Both the position numbers and the translations under genes were made by a program. The notes below the pieces were generated by a model, which made no database searches, had not been told where the DNA came from, and saw nothing but the letters and a program-made list of their open reading frames with translations. From contig CM070904.1 in the NCBI GenBank assembly GCA_036417435.1, positions 58,055,908-58,119,907 on the forward strand: a stretch of 64,000 nt of DNA. The letters are read 5' to 3'. Shown here piece by piece: positions 12,659 through 22,499 of the stretch (positions are counted from its first letter, which is position 1; every line of letters begins with the position of its first letter). The DNA is from Inia geoffrensis. Its lineage: Eukaryota; Chordata; Mammalia; Artiodactyla; Iniidae.

Positions 12659-13166
12659 TGAGAAAAACACAAATCTGACTCCATATTGGATCTGTTTCTT
12701 TTAATCTTTGTATTCTATTGCTTTTGATACAAGTTAATCACTAAAGAGATGTTGCCTATAGCTTAAAGTATACATAATGGCCCATGCCCTGGAACCCTGG
12801 GTCCCATGTCTGAGTGTTAAGCTAAAATACCTTTGTTTAAGCTCACAGGAAACATCCTGACGAGGCCCACCTGTGAATGGCTGAAGGAAAGAAGAAATTA
12901 ACACATCCCCTCTGCAGTTTGTCTAAACCAGGAAATATTTGCAAAATGTGTCACCTTTTTACTTTAACACCTCACCTCTCCCTCTTTGTTCTATAAAAGA
13001 AGCTAACATCCAAACCCGGGCAAGATGGTTCTTTGGGACACTAGTCCACCATCTCCTGGGTCTGCTGGCTTTCCGAATAAAGTCACTATTCCTTGCCCCA
13101 ACAAACTCGTCTCTTGATTTATTGGCCTGTCTTGTGGTGAGCAGTACAAGCTTGGACTTGGTAACA
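12659..13166 (+). repeat. Solo LTR of a class I (ERV1-like) endogenous retrovirus
   Basis: A roughly 500-bp block with LTR architecture: it begins TG and ends CA within the limits given, has a TATA box at 12992-12998, a poly(A) signal AATAAA at 13076-13081 about 85 bp downstream, and a following T/G-rich stretch. This spacing is typical of gammaretrovirus-type U3-R-U5 organisation. No internal retroviral genes flank it, so it is a solo LTR left by recombination. No clean target duplication is seen and the edges may be off by some bases. The 92-codon plus frame at 12939-13217 is fortuitous. Confidence 0.6.
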
Positions 13167-13192
13167 TTACATGTTAGTTTCCTCTATTTTGT

Positions 13193-13545
13193 CTTTTTTT
13201 TTTTTTTTTTTTTTTAGTTTTGGCTGTGTTGGGTCTTTGTTGCCGTGCACGGGCTTTCTCTAGTTGCAGTGAGCAGGGGCTACTCTTTGTTGAAGCACAC
13301 AGGCTTCTCATTGTGGTGGCTTCCCTTGTTGCAGAGCATGGGTTCTAGGCACACAGGCTTCAGTAGTTGTGGCACACAGGCTCAGTAGCTGTGGCTTGCG
13401 GGCTCTAGAGTGCAGGTTCAGTAGTAGTGGTGCACGGGCTTAGTTGCTCTGCAGAATGTGGGATCTTCCCAGACCAGGGCTTGAACCTGTGTCCCCTGCA
13501 TTGGCAGGCAGATTCTTAACCACTGAGCCACAAGAGAAGTCCCCC
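13193..13545 (-). repeat. CHR-2 type SINE, long form
   Basis: A tRNA-derived SINE inserted in reverse: poly(T) at 13193-13215, then the CHR body with repeated 'tagttgtggcacacaggct' modules, ending in the inverted tRNA-like head 'ttcttaaccactgagccaca'. This family is limited to cetaceans, hippopotamuses and ruminants, and the sequence helps place the host. Copy is moderately diverged. Confidence 0.88.
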
Positions 13546-13559
13546 TTTGCCCATTTGTA

Positions 13560-14060
13560 GCAAGCCCATTAGAGCTTGCTACATTTAGTAGCATGTAGTT
13601 GTAAGTTAATTATTTGTTTATAGTCATTTCATATATACAGCGCTAAGTCACATGCTTGTTTATTATTGTTTTTTCCTGATGATATTTATCCATGTATCAT
13701 ATCTACATTTTGGATCTATTTAAATATAGTTATTTTTCTCCTTTTTTTCTGATTTGATGGTTTGATTTCTCTATAGTTTATTTCTTCTTCTTATTTTTTA
13801 GACACTTTTTGCCTAACTCTATGGGTTGGATGCTTAGTTGATTATTTTCAACTTGTGTTCTTTAAAAATAAAATCATTTTCGTCTGTGAATTTGCCATGA
13901 GGTGCACTTTTGGAAGAACTGGCATAACTTTTTGTAGACAACAATGCTGCCCATTATAATTATTTTCAAAATAATTTTTAGTTGCAATTCTGATTTCTTT
14001 CTGTTCAAAGTGTCAGGTAGAATTGATCATTTTAATTAAATGGTTGGATTTTTCTTTGCT
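13560..14060 (-). pseudogene. Probable old L1 ORF2 remnant
   Basis: T-rich plus-strand wording such as 'gtgaatttgccatgaggtgc' and 'gctgcccattataattattt' resembles inverted old L1 ORF2 ('ataaatttccctct...', 'gctgcatcccataatttttg'). Strongly decayed; limits and subfamily are uncertain. Confidence 0.35.
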
Positions 14061-15284
14061 GCTTAAAGTTGTGTTTATAATTTCCAAACTTTTACATAAT
14101 GATAAAGAATGTGACTAATGTAATCCTCTTATATGATTACATGTAAAAAGGAAAGTGGAAAAATATGCTCACTGCAAAATGAATCAGTAGTGTATAAAAA
14201 GTGAAAAGGCTCCCATTTCCTCATAATTATGAGTTATCTTCTTTTGTTAGTTAGACTTTTTGCAATTGGTCACTAATACAGACTTGAGCATGCAGGATAT
14301 TTATTAGGGCTCAATACCTGTGGAAGGAAAGGTGGAAAGCAAAATTGAGAGAGGCTGAGCTGTGATATAAGCTTAACATACCTTAGGCAATTCCATGTGG
14401 ATCTCTGGAGTATATATGACCCATCCTAGTTTCTCTCCAGAATGGCTGTCCTGATACCATCTTCTCTATTAGTCGTTGGATGTGGATCACCCTAGGAAGT
14501 GTGAGCTGTTACAAAAGGCTGCTCTCTGCCACCAAGGTAGATCCTGAAGTAGCTGACAACTAGAATCTGTCTGCCAGAAGCTGCTACAAGTCCATCCTCA
14601 ATGGGGGCATGGGAGGTGCAACTTAGTGTGCACCACAATTTTTATTTTTATCAGCTTACAATGTTGTTCTGAAACATTTTATACCCATTTTTATTTTATC
14701 TTATTTGTATCTAAGTGATATTTTGATAATATATTATATATATAATATATGTATACTCCCCCTTTCAATACTTTATATACTTATTCAGAGTTGTTTTTTA
14801 ATAGCAAGATCTTCTAATTTTTCAATCTTAATATTAATTTATCTATTAAATTGTCAACTTTTTTTTTTTTAAGTACATAGGATATATCTTCTGGGCTACT
14901 GCTCAAATAAATATTTCTATAATATTCACACATAAATAACTTCTCTCCGAAATAAACGTTTCTTTTCTGTCTTCTTCCATTTAGCATTGCAAAGCCTATC
15001 TATTTCTGCTTAAACATTTCAAATGTTTACTTATCTCAGAATTTTAAGAAACTCTCAGTGATAATTGAAACAAGCGAGAATGGTGATCAGATTTACATTT
15101 TTACAATTATCACCCTGCCTTTAATCTGGAGATTATATTATGAGGAGAATGAATAGATGCAGGGAAAATACAATTAAAGATGACTCAGTTTTATGAAAGG
15201 GACAGTAATGAATAAAGGTAATACAAAAACATAAATAATATGGTGAAATCAGGTTTCATTATAAATTGACTTTGGAGAGCTACG
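14061..15284. other. Unassigned DNA with a possible old repeat at 14250-14640
   Basis: The 14250-14640 portion has mixed composition unlike its AT-rich flanks and could be an old LTR or other fossil, but I cannot name it. An AT palindrome lies at about 14729-14755. No gene is visible. Confidence 0.4.
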
Positions 15285-15790
15285 AGCCCCCCTAGTTAAG
15301 ATACATTAAAAGCTGTTATGAGGTATAGAAATATATAACTACTGTGTTGTGCACCATGAACTAACATAGTGTTGAAGGTCAATTATAGTTTAAAAAACAA
15401 ACAAGCAAACTTATAGAATAAAAGATCAGATTTGTGGTTACCAGAAGCAGGAGGTGGGGGTGAGGGGAATTGGATGAAGGCAGTCAAAATGTGCAAGCTT
15501 CCAGTTATAAGATAAATTATCATGTAAAATTACAATGTAATGTACAACGTGAATAGTATGATTAACTCTGTTATATATGAAAATTGCTGAGAGTAAATCC
15601 TAAGAGTTCTCATCACAAGGAAAGAAGTTTTTTTCTTTTTCTTTTCTTTTGTATCTATGTGAAATGATGCATGTTCATTAAACCTATTGGGGTAATCATT
15701 TCATGATGTAAGTCAAATCATCATGCTGTACACCTTAAACATATACAATGCTGTATGTCAATTACATCTCAGTAAAACTGTAAGAAAAAT
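15285..15790 (+). repeat. Old L1 3' UTR (L1MA-like)
   Basis: The motifs 'aaaagatcagatttgtggtt', 'cttccagttataagataaat', 'gagttctcatcacaaggaaa' and 'gctgtacaccttaaacatat' followed by 'ctcagtaaaactg' are in the order of an L1MA-type 3' UTR of laurasiatherian mammals. An earlier similar 3' terminus ends near 15400, so two 3' ends may be stacked in tandem. Confidence 0.7.
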
Positions 15791-16079
15791 TATTTTTAAA
15801 AAGACTGTAGGCCAAAATGTCATGTTTCATTTTAAATATATATTCAAATGATTCAAAATATTTTAATTTTTAATTCATCAATAAATATGATATCTCATTT
15901 GTTCACGAAAATATCGTTTTGGGGTTTAGAGCTCAAGAAGTTGCGTTGTAAATGAAAAATAATGATAGTCCTTAATAATTGGAGATGTGTTGGATCTCCT
16001 AGATATTGAAGAGTATAAGAATAAAAAAAGATTAGGATAGAGGCTTAAAACATACCAAGATACACGAAGAATATAGAGG

Positions 16080-16194
16080 AGAAGAAGGTGTCAGCAGAGG
16101 AGAATATAAAGGAGTTCTCAGAGGTGTTGGTTGACCTGGAGAATGTTGTCACAAAGTTTATCTCTAAGGACTGTTTAAGCTGCTGCCCATGAAT
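16080..16194 (-). pseudogene. Old L1 ORF2 remnant, part left of a younger insertion
   Basis: The end of this segment, 'agctgctgcccatgaatttt', continues in sense at 16405, where the text resumes as inverted L1 ORF2. It is split by the younger L1 3' end described next. Confidence 0.55.
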
Positions 16195-16404
16195 TTTTTG
16201 TTTTTTAATTGGGATATAGTTGCTTTACAATGTTGTGTTAGCTTCTGCTGTACAACGAAGTGAATCAGCTATATGTATACATATATCCCCTACCTCTTGG
16301 ACCTCCCTCCCACCCCCCCATTCCCACCCATCTAGGTCGCCACAGAGCACAGAGTTGAGCTCCCTGCTCTATACGGCAGGTCCCCACTAGCTATCTGTTT
16401 CAAT
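16195..16404 (-). mobile_element. Young-type L1 3' end, 5'-truncated
   Basis: Poly(T) at about 16195-16206, then the inverted cetartiodactyl L1 3' UTR: 'ttgctttacaatgttgtgtt', 'gaagtgaatcagctatatgt', a C-rich tract and 'ccccactagctatctgttt'. It is about 210 bp long and lacks everything upstream, the usual outcome of incomplete reverse transcription. It sits inside an older L1. Confidence 0.85.
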
Positions 16405-16965
16405 TTTTATAGGTTGTGTTTTGGGTATCATTTAATTATTTATATTCTAAAGTTCCTTGTGATTTTTCTCTTTGACCCTTGGGTTACTTAGTAAGCAGTA
16501 TGGTTGTTAAGTTCCAAATATCTCATTATTATTGATTTTTAATTAATACCAAATGGTGGTCCTTGAACATGCTCAGTATGAATGACTTTGATCACTTGAA
16601 ATATATTTAATATTGTTTTTGGCCCAACATATGGTCAATATTAGTGTTCTATTCACATTTGAGAAAAATTTCATATTCTGCTGTTACTGACCTCTTTTTG
16701 TGTAAACATTCATAAGGTCAACTTAATTGATAGTGGTGTTCAATTCTTTATTCTTATTGATTTCTTATCTACTTGTTCTATTAAATACTTATTGATGAAA
16801 GTTAAAGCCTCCAACTACAATTGTGGATTTTTCTATATTTTTTTTACTTTATTTCTGCCAATTTTTTGCTTTATGTATTTGAGAACTGCAGTATTATATG
16901 CTACTCACAACTATATTGTTATTATAATTATTGTCAATATTGCTATTGTTATTAGGTGTTAATAT
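16405..16965 (-). pseudogene. Old L1 ORF2 remnant (endonuclease to linker), right part
   Basis: Plus-strand text such as 'ctctttgacccttgggttac', 'ggcccaacatatggtcaata', 'ttcatattctgctgttactg' and 'aaagcctccaactacaattg' follows the inverted endonuclease/linker coding region of an L1M element in the right order. Many stops; no function. Confidence 0.75.
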
Positions 16966-18160
16966 GCACTTATGCCTAATAACAATGTAATATGACTACA
17001 TTACAAAGTTTAAAAGATACTAATGATCTACTTGAAAAAATAGCAATAGAATATCTGAAGAAACAATTTTTAAAGAGAGGGTGAGAATTCACAAAAAATA
17101 TGAATAGTTTACTTAAAATTCCCATTACTACATTTTGAAGTTTGCTTTAACAAACTTTATTTCTTTAATTCTCAACCATTTGCCATTTCAGTTCAGAATC
17201 AGAAAATTAGGCTAAGGTGATTGGAATAGTCAGAATTTCTAGAACAAATAGAAATAAAATACATTTTCATTATATTATTTATTATACTATTTATGTATTT
17301 ATTATATTTATTATGCTACTAGAAGAGCAGGGGAATTCATAGGTCAGCTAGTAAACCTTGGAAGTGTTAATAGGCTTCTTGGTTCTTACCAAAGGGACTA
17401 CTGGATTCATCTTTCTGGAATCTTCTGACAGTGACCATTCATCTATCTGTGTTCAAGTTTCAAATTTTTTTTTCTATTTTTATATTCATTTTAATTTTGT
17501 GGATTTATCCATCACCAGCCCCTCCCCCCCCCTTTTTTTAGGGAAACATCTTTCTCTTGTTTTACCAAAGACATTGGAGGAAATGGAGGCTAATAAATGT
17601 GTTCAATTTGCCACCATTAACTGCCAGGCCAACAAATATGTCTTTTCATGAACTTCTCTACTAGGATTATTACTAATGTGTTGCTCTATTGCTACTTCTA
17701 GCTTTCATTTGTGGAAATGGTGTCTGGCACATAGTAGGCCCAAAGTCCTAAATAGAAGTAAAAATACCAGGTACAATGGGATCACAAAAAAAGAATGCAT
17801 TCTGCTGTTAGGAGGAACATAAGCAACTTTACGTAAACTGGTCATTATACATGAAGGATTCTTAGAGGAAAATAGCACAGAAAGAATACAGAATATAGAG
17901 CACATACAGATTGCTATATAGAATGTAGAGTAGCATGAATAAAGTCATAAGACTGCAAAAATGCACAACACTCTTGGAGAGCCATTTTTTACCTTGTAGT
18001 CTCATTTATATGGCCAGATATTCTGACGTTTCATAAACTAGATTTCAGTTTTTAAAGCTAAGAGAGCATGTTGTAGGATTCTTACAATCTCCAATTGTCT
18101 TGCATAACTCCTTTTGCACAGTATGATCTTAAAAGCTAAGTTGCAAGAAGGTATGTCATA
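16966..18160. other. AT-rich unique DNA, no gene seen
   Basis: Includes an AT/TTA-rich stretch at about 17265-17325. The 97-codon plus frame at 17358-17651 has T-rich low-complexity content and no family signature. Confidence 0.5.
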
Positions 18161-18161
18161 C

Positions 18162-18425
18162 CAATCAAGATCATGGATTCTGTAGCTAGATCATTTGGTT
18201 TCAAAGCACAGTTCCACCATTCACTAGCTCTGTGATTTGGGGAAATATTACTTGATAAAGTTGCCCCTCATTTCCCACAGCTGCAACAGGGACTAATAAT
18301 AGTACCTAATTCTTAGGGTTTTGGTAATGTTTAAACTAGTTAATTCATGTAAATCACTCAGAATAGTATGTAGCACTTAGTAAGCACTCCATCATTATGA
18401 CTATTTTGTTATTATTGTTACCATT
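18162..18425 (+). repeat. MIR SINE
   Basis: MIR order on the plus strand: 'gatcatggattctgtagcta', 'cagttccaccattcactagc', 'tctgtgatttggggaaatat', 'aatagtacctaattcttagg', 'gtatgtagcacttagtaagc'. A TTA-rich microsatellite (about 18405-18452) follows its end. Confidence 0.8.
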
Positions 18426-18473
18426 ATTATATTATCATTATTATTATTATTTGTGGATGTCAGAATCATAGAA

Positions 18474-18682
18474 TGATCTGCACTTTTTAATTTTTTTTTT
18501 TTGCAGTACACGGGCCTCTAACTGTTGTGGCCTCTCCCGTTGTGGCAGTGGCCATGGCTCACGGACCCAGCTGCTCTGCGGCACGTGGGATCTTCCTGGA
18601 CCGTGGCACGAACCCGTGTCCCCTGCGTCGGCAGGCGGACTCTCAACCACTGCGCCACCAGGGAAGCCCTGATCTGCACTTT
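18474..18682 (-). mobile_element. CHR-2 type SINE, short cetacean form, with 13-bp target duplication
   Basis: Reverse-oriented SINE body 18489-18669: poly(T), 'gcagtacacgggcctctaac', 'gccatggctcacggacccag', then the inverted tRNA-like head 'ctctcaaccactgcgccacc' and 'agggaagccc'. It is flanked by a perfect duplication 'tgatctgcacttt' at 18474-18486 and 18670-18682, proof of L1-machinery insertion. The two small frames across it (18447-18692 minus, 18527-18712 plus) are translations of the SINE, not genes. Confidence 0.95.
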
Positions 18683-18689
18683 GAAAGTA

Positions 18690-20090
18690 CAATTCTAACT
18701 GGTTTAAAGTAGTGGTTGTACAATTTTAATAAAAGGATAGCATCATAATAAGCTTTATTCTTCCTCCATTTAAAATCTCTGACTGAGGCTTCATTTATGT
18801 GTGCTTATTCACCATTCCATGAAACAAAGTTTAAAGCGCTATGGATCTTAAATATAATAATAATCATCATCATCTGTCAAATGAACAGTTGTCATGTGGG
18901 ATCATGATTTGAGTGCTCTGACAGAAGTTAATAAAGTAGTCAGAAAGGATTCTGTCCACTTTTGTACTGAAGAGGTTCATATTTAAGGCTCCATTTAATT
19001 TGCAAAATGTCAAAGAACATCAAAGTGGAAAATGTATTGCATTAAGCTTTGAAAAACATAAAACAGAAACCTCATATTAGCCAGGGTTACTAATCAAAAT
19101 TAGGTATTGATTTTGTCCCAGTAATTCCAAATTTACAAGGAATATTGGTTATCAACACCTAAACTATATAATTGGAAGTTTACAACTTTTTCTATCCAAG
19201 AATGTTTTAACCATTACCATTTCTGCTTATAGAAATTATAGAATCCTAAAAGGGTTGCATGAATTGTAGTCATTTTCCTACATGATAAAATTAAATTAAA
19301 CTGGTGAACTTCACTATTAATGTTTAAACAAATGACTAACAGTGATATTATCAAATTTTTGTATTAAAAACAAAAATGTGTTAGAAATAGATGGTACAAT
19401 TAAAATAAGGGCATACTGGAGACAGGGAAATAAGTTATAATAATATTTATTGAAAAATACAGGTAAGAGTCCCAAACTTAAGAAAATGCACAGGGTTATA
19501 GAAATGAGTCAAGGCATTATGGAAATAGAAGCAAAAGAATTTGTCTAAAGATTAAAAATGAGATGTAATACTTTGATTTTAGGAAGAACCTATGAGACAA
19601 TTTAGTAACATAACTTCTCTTTATGGTTGAGAAAATTAAGAATTGACTAAAATAGGATAAATTCAAGGCTATTATCTATGACTTAACACAAGTTCTTTCA
19701 TTAATAATATTTAAAGCACATTTGGTGGTTGGATTTAGGAGGAAAAAACCCACAAATATTGTAAAGCTCTGGTAAATTAATTCCCTGAAGGTTATGTCAC
19801 AAGTATTTCTAATCAGAAAGATACTAAAATCATAATCACTTGTCTTAATCTACTTAGCCATACCTAATGTGGAATTTTGTTTAATTTATCATAGTTAAAT
19901 TTTGTCCCTTTTTTAGCCCTAATTTATTTCTTTGTTCAAAGTAAAACTAAGCACAATTCAGCTGTATTTTATCATTGATGATTATAAGTTTTGATTTTAC
20001 CTTTAAATTATTCAGCAAGCATAATACCTGCAGGTAAAGGAGTGAAAAATACAACACATGTTTCTTCAAACATTTGCTAAATTTTTCATA
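18690..20090. other. AT-rich unique DNA, no gene seen
   Basis: No repeat or gene that I can name. Its last 15 bases-plus form the pre-insertion target of the L1 that follows. Confidence 0.5.
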
Positions 20091-20105
20091 AAGAAAAAGA
20101 AATTG

Positions 20106-21535
20106 ATGGAGATTAAGAAAGATGGCGGAAGAGTAAGACGCGGAGATCACCTTCCTCCCCACAGATACACCAGAAATACATCTACACGTGGAACAACTCT
20201 TACAGAACACCTACTGAAGGCTGGCAAAAGACCTCAGACCTCCTAAAAGGCAAGAAACTCCCCACGTACCTGGGTAGGGCAAAAGAAAAAAAGAAAAAAC
20301 AGAGACAAAAGAATAGGGACGGGACCTGCACCAGTGGGAGGGAGCTGTGAAGGAGCTAAAGTCTCCACACACTAGGAAGCCCCTTCACGGGCAGAGACTG
20401 CGGGAGGCGGAGGAGGGAGCTTCGGAGCCGCAGAGGAGAGCACAGCAACAGGGGTGCGGAGGGGAAAGCGGAGAGACTCCCGCATAGAGGATCGGTGCCG
20501 ACCGGCACTCACCAGCCCGAGAGGCTTGTCGGCTCACCCGCCGGGGCGGGCGGGGCTGCGAGCTAAAGCTCGGGTTTCGGTTTCAGACGGAGCGCAGGGA
20601 AAGGACTGGGGTTGGCGGCTTGAACATAGCCTGAAGGGGGTAGTGCACCACGGCTAGCCGGGAGGGAGTCCGGGGGAAAGTCTGCACCTGCCAAAGAGGC
20701 AAGAGACTTTTAACACACGGCGGGCCTCAGGCTGGTGCAGCGTCACGCCGGCCTCTGCCCCCGCAGGCCCGCCCCGCACGCCGTGCCCCTCTCTCCCCTC
20801 GGCCTGTGTGCGCCAAAGCCCCCGAATCAGAGGCTCCTTTAACCCTGTCCTGTCTGAGTGAAAAACAGACGCCCTCCAGCGACCTACACGCAGAGGCGGG
20901 GCCAAATCCAAAGCTGAGCCCCTGGGAGCTGTGAGAACAAAGAAGTGAAAGGGAAATCTCTCCCAGCAGCCTCAGAAGCCGCGGATTAAAGCTCCACAAT
21001 CAGCTTGATGTACCCTGCTTCTGTGGAATACATGAATAGACAGTGACTCATCCCAAATTGAGGAATCAGGACTCTGCCTCTGAGGGGGGAGAGCCAACAT
21101 CAGGACACTGGTCCACAAGAGATTTCCCAGCACCACATAATATCAAACGGCGAAAATCTCCCAGGGATCTCCACCTTAACACCAGCACCCAGCTTCACTC
21201 AACGGCCAGCAAGCTACAGTGCTGGACAGCCTATGCCAAACAACTAGCAAAACAGAAACACTACCCCACCCATTAACAGAGAGGCTGCCTAAAATCATAA
21301 TAAGTCCAGAGACACGCCAAAACACACCACCAGACGTGGACCTGCCCACCAGAGAGACAAGATCCAGCCTCATCCACCAGAACACAAGCACTAGTCCCCT
21401 CCACCAGGAAGCATACACAACCCACTAGACCAACCTTAGCCACTGGAGACAGACATCAAAAACAACGGGAACTACGAACCTGCAGCCTGCTAAAAAAAAA
21501 AAAAGGGAGACCCCAAACACAGTAAGATAAGCAAA
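20106..21535 (+). promoter_or_regulatory. L1 copy 1 5' UTR and internal promoter
   Basis: About 1.43 kb, GC- and CpG-rich at 20340-20930, unlike the AT-rich host DNA. L1 5' UTRs carry an internal Pol II promoter so that the transcript starts at the element's first base. Compared with copies 2 and 3, this one lacks a ~230-bp module at about 20712-20722 and a pyrimidine-rich module at about 21061-21066. Antisense frames of 80-90 codons inside it (20654-20911, 20727-20999, 21176-21418) have no equivalent retained in the other copies, so I do not call an ORF0-like gene. Confidence 0.8.
20119..20128 (+). promoter_or_regulatory. YY1-like site at the L1 5' end
   Basis: 'aagatggcgg' lies 14 bases into the element, the position and core (AAnATGGC) of the YY1 site that sets the start of human L1 transcripts. 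Copy 2 keeps 'aagatggca' at 37695-37703 (minus strand). Function here is by analogy. Confidence 0.6.
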
Positions 21536-22441
21536 ATGAGAAGACAGAAAAACACACAGCAGATGAAGGAGCAAGATAAAAATGCACCAGACCTAACAAA
21601 TGAAGAAGTAATAGGCAGTCTACCTGAAAAAGAATTCAGAATAATGATAGTAAAGATGATCCAGAATCTCGGAAATAGAATGGAGGCAGGGATGGAGAAG
21701 ATGCAAGAAATGTTTAACAAAGATCTAGAAGAACTAAAGAACAAACAAACAGAGATGAACAACACAATAACTGAAATGAAAAATACACTAGATGGGATCA
21801 ATAGCAGAATAACTGAGGCAGAAGAACGGATAAGTGACCTGGAAGATAAAATAGTGGAAATAACTAATGCAGAGCAGAATAAAGAAAAAAGAATGAAAAG
21901 AACTGAGGACAGTCTCAGAGACCTCTGGGACAACATTAAACGCACCAACATTCGAATTATAGGGGTTCCAGAGGATGAAGAGAAAAAGAAAGGGACTGAG
22001 AAAATATTTGAAGAGATTATAGTTGAAAACTTCCCTAATATGGGAAAGGAAATAGTTAACCAAGTCCAGGAAGCAGAGAGAGTCCCATACAGGATAAACC
22101 CAAGGAGAAATACACCAAGACACATATTAATCAAACTCTCAAAAATTAAATACAAAGAAAGCATATTAAAAGCAGCAAGGGAAAAAAAACAAATAACACA
22201 CAAGGGAATCCCCATAAGGCTAACAGCTGATCTCTCAGCAGAAACCCTGCAAGCCAGAAGGGAGTGGCAGGACATACTGAAAGTGATGAAGGAGAAAAGC
22301 CTGCAACCACGACTACTCTACCCAGCAAAGATCTCATTCAGATTTGATGGAGAAATTAAAACCTTTACAGACAAGCAAAAGCTGAGAGAGTTCAGCACCA
22401 CCAAACCAGCTTTACAACAACTGCTGAAGGAACTTCTCTAG
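21536..22441 (+). CDS. LINE-1 ORF1 protein (RNA-binding chaperone), intact
   Basis: 301 residues, somewhat shorter than human ORF1p (338) but the end 'LLKELL' and the start 'MRRQKNTQQM' are shared with the broken copies 2 and 3, so both limits are the family norm here. Residues about 45-135 are a charged heptad-like coiled coil for trimer formation (RITEAEERISDLEDKI at 91-106). An RRM follows from about 138 (NIRIIGVPE, then ENFPN). The C-terminal domain holds the basic AREKK patch near 214-218 and the conserved LTADLSAETLQARREW at 229-244. Known L1 biology: trimers coat the L1 mRNA in cis, forming cytoplasmic RNPs and acting as a nucleic-acid chaperone during target-primed reverse transcription. 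It is the first cistron of a bicistronic mRNA driven by the 5' UTR. The 261-codon antisense frame opposite it is a shadow of its A-rich sense strand. Confidence 0.95.
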   Translation: MRRQKNTQQMKEQDKNAPDLTNEEVIGSLPEKEFRIMIVKMIQNLGNRMEAGMEKMQEMFNKDLEELKNKQTEMNNTITEMKNTLDGINSRITEAEERISDLEDKIVEITNAEQNKEKRMKRTEDSLRDLWDNIKRTNIRIIGVPEDEEKKKGTEKIFEEIIVENFPNMGKEIVNQVQEAERVPYRINPRRNTPRHILIKLSKIKYKESILKAAREKKQITHKGIPIRLTADLSAETLQARREWQDILKVMKEKSLQPRLLYPAKISFRFDGEIKTFTDKQKLREFSTTKPALQQLLKELL

Positions 22442-22499
22442 ACAAGAAATACAAGAGGAGGAAAGGAACTATAACAACGAACCCAAAACAATTTAGAAA

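Noticed and set aside
13193..13545. tRNA gene from tRNA-like box sequence in the SINEs
   Set aside because: The tRNA-like heads at 13.5, 18.6, 28.3, 40.1 and 58.5 kb belong to CHR SINEs with poly(A) tails and do not fold as complete tRNAs by eye.
20654..20999. Antisense frames in L1 copy 1 5' UTR, possible ORF0-like gene
   Set aside because: Primate L1 ORF0 is antisense in the 5' UTR, but these frames overlap each other in different phases, owe their length to GC-rich DNA and are altered by the block losses in the other copies.
21490..22275. 261-codon open frame on the minus strand opposite L1 ORF1
   Set aside because: Composition is dominated by S, L, F and I, exactly what the complement of an A-rich coding strand gives. 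Copies 2 and 3 do not keep it as one frame, and no start context or family match is visible.
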